Assembly: GCA_020080175.1 (NCBI GenBank)
Contig: JAGHQL010000189.1
Span: 1 to 49,250, forward strand
Direction of reading: 5' to 3'
Length of the DNA stretch: 49,250 nt
Origin: Glutinoglossum americanum
Taxonomy: Eukaryota > Ascomycota > Geoglossomycetes > Geoglossales > Geoglossaceae
Shown one piece after another: positions 43,828 to 49,250 of the stretch. The position numbers and the translations under genes are program-made. A model generated the notes under the pieces. That model was not told the origin of the DNA. It worked only from the letters and a program-made list of their open reading frames with translations, and made no database searches. Within the stretch, counting starts at the first letter, position 1; each line of letters begins with the position of its first letter.

Positions 43828-46800
43828 TAAACCAGCGCTCCTACGGAGTCTACTAAAAGTCACTATACCCCTCCTATGGGTTGCAGAGGGGCTCTGTGGG
43901 GTGTCCCATAGGGTTCACCACGTTCACGGATGAGTTAGGCGGTGTACGTACCTCGCTTCACCTAGGAAGCAAGGCCGGCAATCCTGGGTATACTACACCT
44001 AGCACATAAGTTCCCACAAACGCTAAACCTTAAGGGTAAAGTGGAGAGAGAATTATATAAGGTCTGGAGGCGGCATCTAGGCAATAGCCTAAAATGGTTA
44101 CTTGAGGCCACAGCCATATCATGGCTGTTGTCACTGCTACGGTAGAGGGTATGATACCGAGACCCTCCTTTTATTTTACCCCCTCCTTGCAAACCTTGTC
44201 TACACATACCTCTCCAAAGTAGTAAAGACTAGATCGTCGGTACTGCCGCCCTATGCTTTCGTGCAGCTATGTGAGTTTTGTCGTAGCTTAGCCACTGCTT
44301 CAGCGCCTGGTGCGCAGACCCCCCCTATTTTAGCCCTCAAGGGGCTAGTATTGATAAAGTATTAGGTACCGGAAACAGCACCTCAGGAGCTGCTAGGCTC
44401 AGTCCTTGACAAGATAGTAGCACCTAGGTCGCCTAATCCCGACGGTCGACATTGTCACATCCCCTAAAGTGATTTCCTGCCCAACGCCTTGGCGGGAACT
44501 CAGCGATTTCTAGCGATTCTATACAAGACCCCTAACTACGCACCACCTAAACGACGCTCTAGTCACCGTATTGCCGATTGGCGGCACGTCAGATCGAGTG
44601 GCTGGAGCATCCGTAGGTAACTAACCAGTGCTGGAGTTATTGTAAAGGAGGTGTGGGTATGCTGCTTGGCAACATGCATGTCCCCACGGATATGGCTCAC
44701 GTGTCGCACAGCGGGGTCTCTCCGATCTCGGGATTGCCGTTTGCTGCTCTTGCCCTACATAAAAGGCGTCTCCACACATTCCGTTCTGTTAACCTAAGTC
44801 TATTTTACATGCTCACGCCCAGCTCATAACAACTAGAACCACGTTCTAGCCCCTAGCCACGTGCAGACACGTTGCAGGTAGGTCACGGAGTAGCATCGGT
44901 ATGAACCACAATTGAATTAACAAATCAGTGATGGATTTCTAAGAGCTGCTGGTCGCCGCTACCCCAGAAATCACAGGTAAGCTCTACGTCAGCCGCTGGT
45001 TACCCGTAAGGTACCAGCAACTAGGGGCTTCCACCTTGTAGCAATTCCAGGAGCCAAGGCAGGGACATAAGGGTAACGACCAAATACGACAATGTTACAT
45101 TGGGGGATCAGCGGACCAAAATCTGCAGCTAGGCATACAACAACAAGGCACCTATTGTGAACTTCCTTTCAGAACATTCGCCTCGCGAACATATAGACTT
45201 ACGAGACACGAGTACATTAGAGAGTAAGTTAGTTATTCGCTGCCGGTAGGGACAGCCCCCACCCGTTTGTATTCAGAATTTGGCAGATCATTATAAGCCT
45301 AATTATCCATCACTAACCCACTCTCTTAGCTCCCCCGAAGCCAACCATTCGAAACCTCTCATGAGAATGGGCCTCTTGTCCCAAACTAGTAACTGAAGGC
45401 ACGGCTCGGTTAAGCACCAGATCTGCAAGTTCAGGTGGGTGAACGCCAAAGTAGTTAAGCACCAGCCTAAACCCTAGCTAAGCCGAAGCCCCACATCAAT
45501 TCTAGTATAGTCAAGCCATCTTTGGGCACGGTCGAATAGCTCTGGGGTCAGAAACCAGAATCCTGCGCGAAGAAAGGCAACGAACGGTAAACCCACTGGA
45601 CGCAGGTGGGTTCTTCGCTGCTAGTTATGCGGAGCAACGGTAAGATTATAATAATGACGCTAAGACAATAGAATGACAGTAACACATTTTTGCTGGAATA
45701 AGATTTCGGAGGCTTATTCAATGGTTCTTTACTTAACTCCCTAGAACACCTGCGAGTTGCTTATATTTTTTTCTTCTTTCCATGCGAACGCATACCGCGG
45801 CCACAGCACCCACGAACTGGAGAACATCACTTACTGGGCGGAAGATCTCATGAAGCAGGAACGCAGATTCGCCAGTTTTTAAAAAATCTAGGCCAAATTT
45901 AAAATCGGCGGGATCTTTAGGCTTTTAAAAGTCCCAAGTGAGCGTCACGTGTTGGTCTGCTCTTAAAAAACTCTAGCGATTTTTTTTTGGCTTGGAAGAT
46001 TTCGCTCAAAAAAAAGAAAAACTCTGCAAATAGGAATAGACCCAGCGAATGAGGAGCAACAGAATTATTCGTTCGCTGAAATAATTCAAAAATTTACCAT
46101 CCACTCAAGTTTTATTTTTCTTTTAATTCATCCTCGGCTCGCTAAGCAGGCCAATCGGCAAGAGTAAGCCAAGACCCCGATTCTGACGACCACCAAAATC
46201 ACGGCCCTCATCAACCCTTTAAAAAAAACATAGAACGGGAAGATTCGATGTCCAAGTAACATTCTATTATCTCCTCGCAAAACAATACAAATAAAAGAAA
46301 CGTTAAAAAAAAAAAGGTACCAACTCGCCGACCACCCCTCCAAAACTCCACCCCTGACGCCGATCCGGTTCGTCGGATACCTTACCCAGCCACATCTTCC
46401 CCCCACCACAACGTGCCAGTGCGGAGCTGACGGGGAATAGATCCTCCGCCCTTGCATCGATCCTGCGTCTGGGCTGAAACGGCGAGTTTTTCTCTCGAGA
46501 AGCCAAAAAAAAATCTTCCTTGTGGCGAGACGCATGAGTTAGTGCGATGCCAGGGACTCCCTCGGCCCGCATTCGGCTCGGGGATTTTCCGGAGTGTGGG
46601 CCATATGTGGGCGATCTGTGGGCGATGTGATCGCCGTTTTGTGTGTGTGCGTGCGTGCGTTAGTGCGTGCATGCTGTGTGTGTGAGCGGGCTGCCGTGTT
46701 AGTATGGTTTTAGTGTATGTGTGTGTGTGTGTGTGTGTGCGTGTGGGTGTGGTTGGTTGTATGGAGGATCGCCCGCTGGGGTGGTCCCGTTGGGCTGAAT

Positions 46801-49250
46801 TTGAGGGGTTCGAGTGGACAGGCTGCCAGTAACCATATTTTTGTGTCGTGTATCGTTCACGGACCTCTGTGGAAGTTTCTGTTGGGGGGACAGACACTTG
46901 TTTTCTGAAATCTTTGACTTTTATGGGTTATTTTATTACTCATCCTCGACCTTTTATCGAGAAGTGATATATTGGAACTTCTTCGACAGGTGACCGCCAT
47001 CATCCTAGTTGTAGATCCTAGGTGCGAAACAAATTGGGGCATGGAGTGGATCCTGTGACCTGATTCCCCCGCTGTGGGCACTGTTCTATGAGGATCTTTT
47101 CTAGGTCAGTTGTTCTATTCAAGGCCTTCCGGGGAACCACACGGACAACAAACCGTACTCTATGTTCTATACCTCCATGTGAAAAATAAACTGGCGGCCA
47201 CACCAGAGTGTTTACTAAGTTTATCTTATCTTGCTGCCTGAGTCTTTCTTCGTACCCAACGGTGCTAGGTGCACGCTCATATCGCAAATGATAGATATAA
47301 TAATAGCAAAGTTCTTCATGCGCGGTTATCAAGTAGTACAAACCGTCGGATGAGACGCCGACCAAAGATAAGAATAAAAGGTACCTTCGAAGCCATGAAG
47401 AAAAAGCCCCGGGGGCACTCCATGATTTCATGGCCTCGGCCCCGGCCCAGCGGGCCAAAAGGCAAACAAAGCAAAAGTTAGTGTGCTTGATAGGCTACGG
47501 TTGGGGTGTGGAGAACAATGGTGCGGGGAACAACCCCTACACGAGAAACCTGGACTATGTAAATCGAACACCTATATTTTACGTAGCAATATGAAATCTG
47601 CGCGAAAGGAAGAAGTGGGGAACAGTCGACAGTGCGGGTTTTAGCGTTTTCACGTCCCCCGAACCTGGGACGCTCGCGCTGGTTGGCCGGCACGGGCCAG
47701 GAATCCAATCCGACGGCCTCACCGTCGCAGAACGAATTGCCTCGAGGGCATAACAAGCGTTTCTTTTCATACACACGCTTGTACATCTCTCTGTATTTTT
47801 AGGACCGAACGCGGGTGGGGATATTAGCTGATCCTGAGACGAAGAGCCCCAGCCCGACTGGGGGGCGGGCGGACGCAGACGCTGGGCACGCATCGTTTTG
47901 CCGTTCATCCAAAACAGCCATTCCCGTCCCAAGCTCAGCAGCAACGGAAACTGGCGATCCCATCTGCGCTCGGCCACCGGGCGTCCTTTTTTTTTTTCTC
48001 TTCCTCGAAAGCGCGCGCTGGGAGTCATGTGAGGTCTGGGCCTATGCGAGGCGCGCTCGTAAGGCGAGCCAACCGGGGAATATCATGGGAGGGTCGTTGT
48101 GGCTGGGCGAATGGGATGGTCGGATGAATGGCGTTCCGCGCAAATGCTGTCCGTTGCTGGCGGAGGCTCCGGAAACAGGAGCAAGGGTCCCCCCAGCGTA
48201 TAAAAGGTTTTTATACATCTGAAACGTCTACTCACCCGCCTATCCCATGGGTTAACCCCAGATCTTCCTTCGCGAGCGTGGCTTGTAAGCGTCATTCGAT
48301 ATTTTCCTCTTTTCTTTTCCCTCTACCGTCTTTTTGTGGGACCGGCGGGTTACAGAGATCGGCCTTTGCCATCCCGGTCTGTGTGATTCTTGAATCTGCA
48401 ATCATCCATGTATGTCTGTGGTCCGCCAACGCTTGCTTTCGGGGTTTTGCTGTACGGCATCGTACTTCATCTGCTGTGAGGAAATCAATGTGAATGTGTT
48501 AGATGCTATATTTCGGCGTAGATCTCTCAGATGTTTAGTGGATTCAATTCGATACGCTTTGTCTTGTTGCTGTGGTGGTCGGGTGGCTGGTTGCGCCGGA
48601 AACCAAAGGCTGCGAGGAGCGGAGTGTAGGGTATCACGCACTACGTTACATGATATTTAATTGCACTGGGCATTCATCCGAGGCGCGATGCAAAATGTTC
48701 CGCCTCTGCTTCTATCTCCACGGGCCTCACTCCGGCCCCACCTACCTGCCCGGTACCTGACCTTACCATATCAGTAACGCTAACCATGCTCCAGCCAATC
48801 CTAAGTGACTTCTCATCCCCCTCCCCCACTATTCCCGCCATCAACCCATTTAGCCTACTATGGGATGGTGCATTGGGTTCCCCAGGAAACCGAACCTGAC
48901 CTGCAACTCCACTACTGCACATCTGAAACTCCAGGCATAAAAATTAAAAAGCGGTCGGTTGGCCAAGGGTAATGCACGTGCAAGAAAAGCCTTGGAATCC
49001 GAACTAACATCGAATTGTACACGACGATCCGGGGTACCTGCGCACAGATTCGTCCGGCTGTGCGGATGTGGGATAGTTTGCCCTCGCACCCCTCAGAATC
49101 TGACGTAGCACGCACCGTTGTTTATTCTATACGAGATACAATCATGCCGTGCCTACAGTCGGGTGCAATAACCCGAGCCAACCCCCCCCTTCCCCCCCCA
49201 CCCCCTCTCTGACTTCCTCTCTCCCCCTTTTCCATACTTTCCTTCATCAC
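43828..49250. other. 5.4-kb region at the right edge without a recognised gene
   Basis: 43830-45300 is compositionally similar to the left-edge repeat region and has weakly protein-like patches (around 44300-44560), possibly an old decayed repeat. 45770-46320 is A/T-rich with many A and T tracts. 46641-46755 is a GT-rich microsatellite. 47400-48300 has open stretches on both strands with no domain I know. 49180-49230 is C-rich. A promoter for a gene beyond the right edge is possible. Confidence 0.35.
46718..46739. repeat. (TG)n microsatellite
   Basis: Eleven uninterrupted TG units, within a broader GT-rich stretch from 46641 to 46755. Confidence 0.95.

Noticed and set aside
44644-44874. A possible solo LTR: TG...CA-like ends with a TATA-like box inside
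   Set aside because: No target-site duplication, no second copy in the window and no recognisable element parts next to it; the ends are arbitrary.
46128-48660. Several open stretches of 100-150 codons on both strands near the right edge
   Set aside because: Most lack an ATG start in good context, overlap each other on both strands, are driven by GT or GC-rich simple sequence, and show no domain or splice logic.
1-49250. CRISPR array, rRNA genes, bacterial operons, prophage
   Set aside because: None is present; spliced genes and fungal protein families show this is eukaryotic nuclear DNA.

Overview
The window reads as nuclear DNA of a filamentous ascomycete (Pezizomycotina). The protein genes are split by short introns (roughly 50-180 bp, GT...AG). 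Their products (fungal-type molybdenum cofactor sulfurase, DAL5-like and monocarboxylate-type MFS transporters, a salicylate-hydroxylase-like flavoprotein) are typical of that group. The DNA transposons are Tc1/mariner and pogo types, and two of the three carry stop codons or end mismatches that look like C-to-T (RIP-like) decay. I could not determine genus or species.

Layout. 1-4327 is repeat-rich: hairpin-dense DNA, a dead 1.5 kb Tc1/mariner copy (924-2462), and a composite of GGGTCGGG/GGGTAGGG-rich units arranged as long inverted repeats (2636-4327). 5004-17587 holds three minus-strand genes: an FAD monooxygenase with about ten exons (5004-7183), a three-exon coiled-coil protein of unknown function (8679-10531), and the molybdenum cofactor sulfurase hxB (13843-17587), whose last exon carries an unusual ~300-residue repetitive tail. 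A 5.8 kb gap with several short tandem arrays leads to a plus-strand, eight-exon DAL5/ACS-type transporter (23364-25294). A long stretch poor in recognisable genes (25295-34143) contains an 890 bp pogo-family relic (31179-32068). A minus-strand five-exon monocarboxylate-transporter-like gene lies at 34144-36021. Another gene-poor stretch follows, then an apparently intact 1384 bp Tc1/mariner element (42444-43827) with an open 367-aa transposase. The last 5.4 kb shows no gene I recognise.

How the genes relate. There is no clear operon-like or biosynthetic cluster. hxB activates molybdenum hydroxylases such as purine hydroxylase, and DAL5-type carriers often import allantoate, nicotinate or other small anions, so a nitrogen-scavenging link is conceivable. 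The two genes are 5.8 kb apart, divergently oriented, and nothing in the sequence proves a link. The strongest items for follow-up are the hxB tail, the GGGTCGGG inverted-repeat composite, and the contrast between one intact and two decayed DNA transposons.
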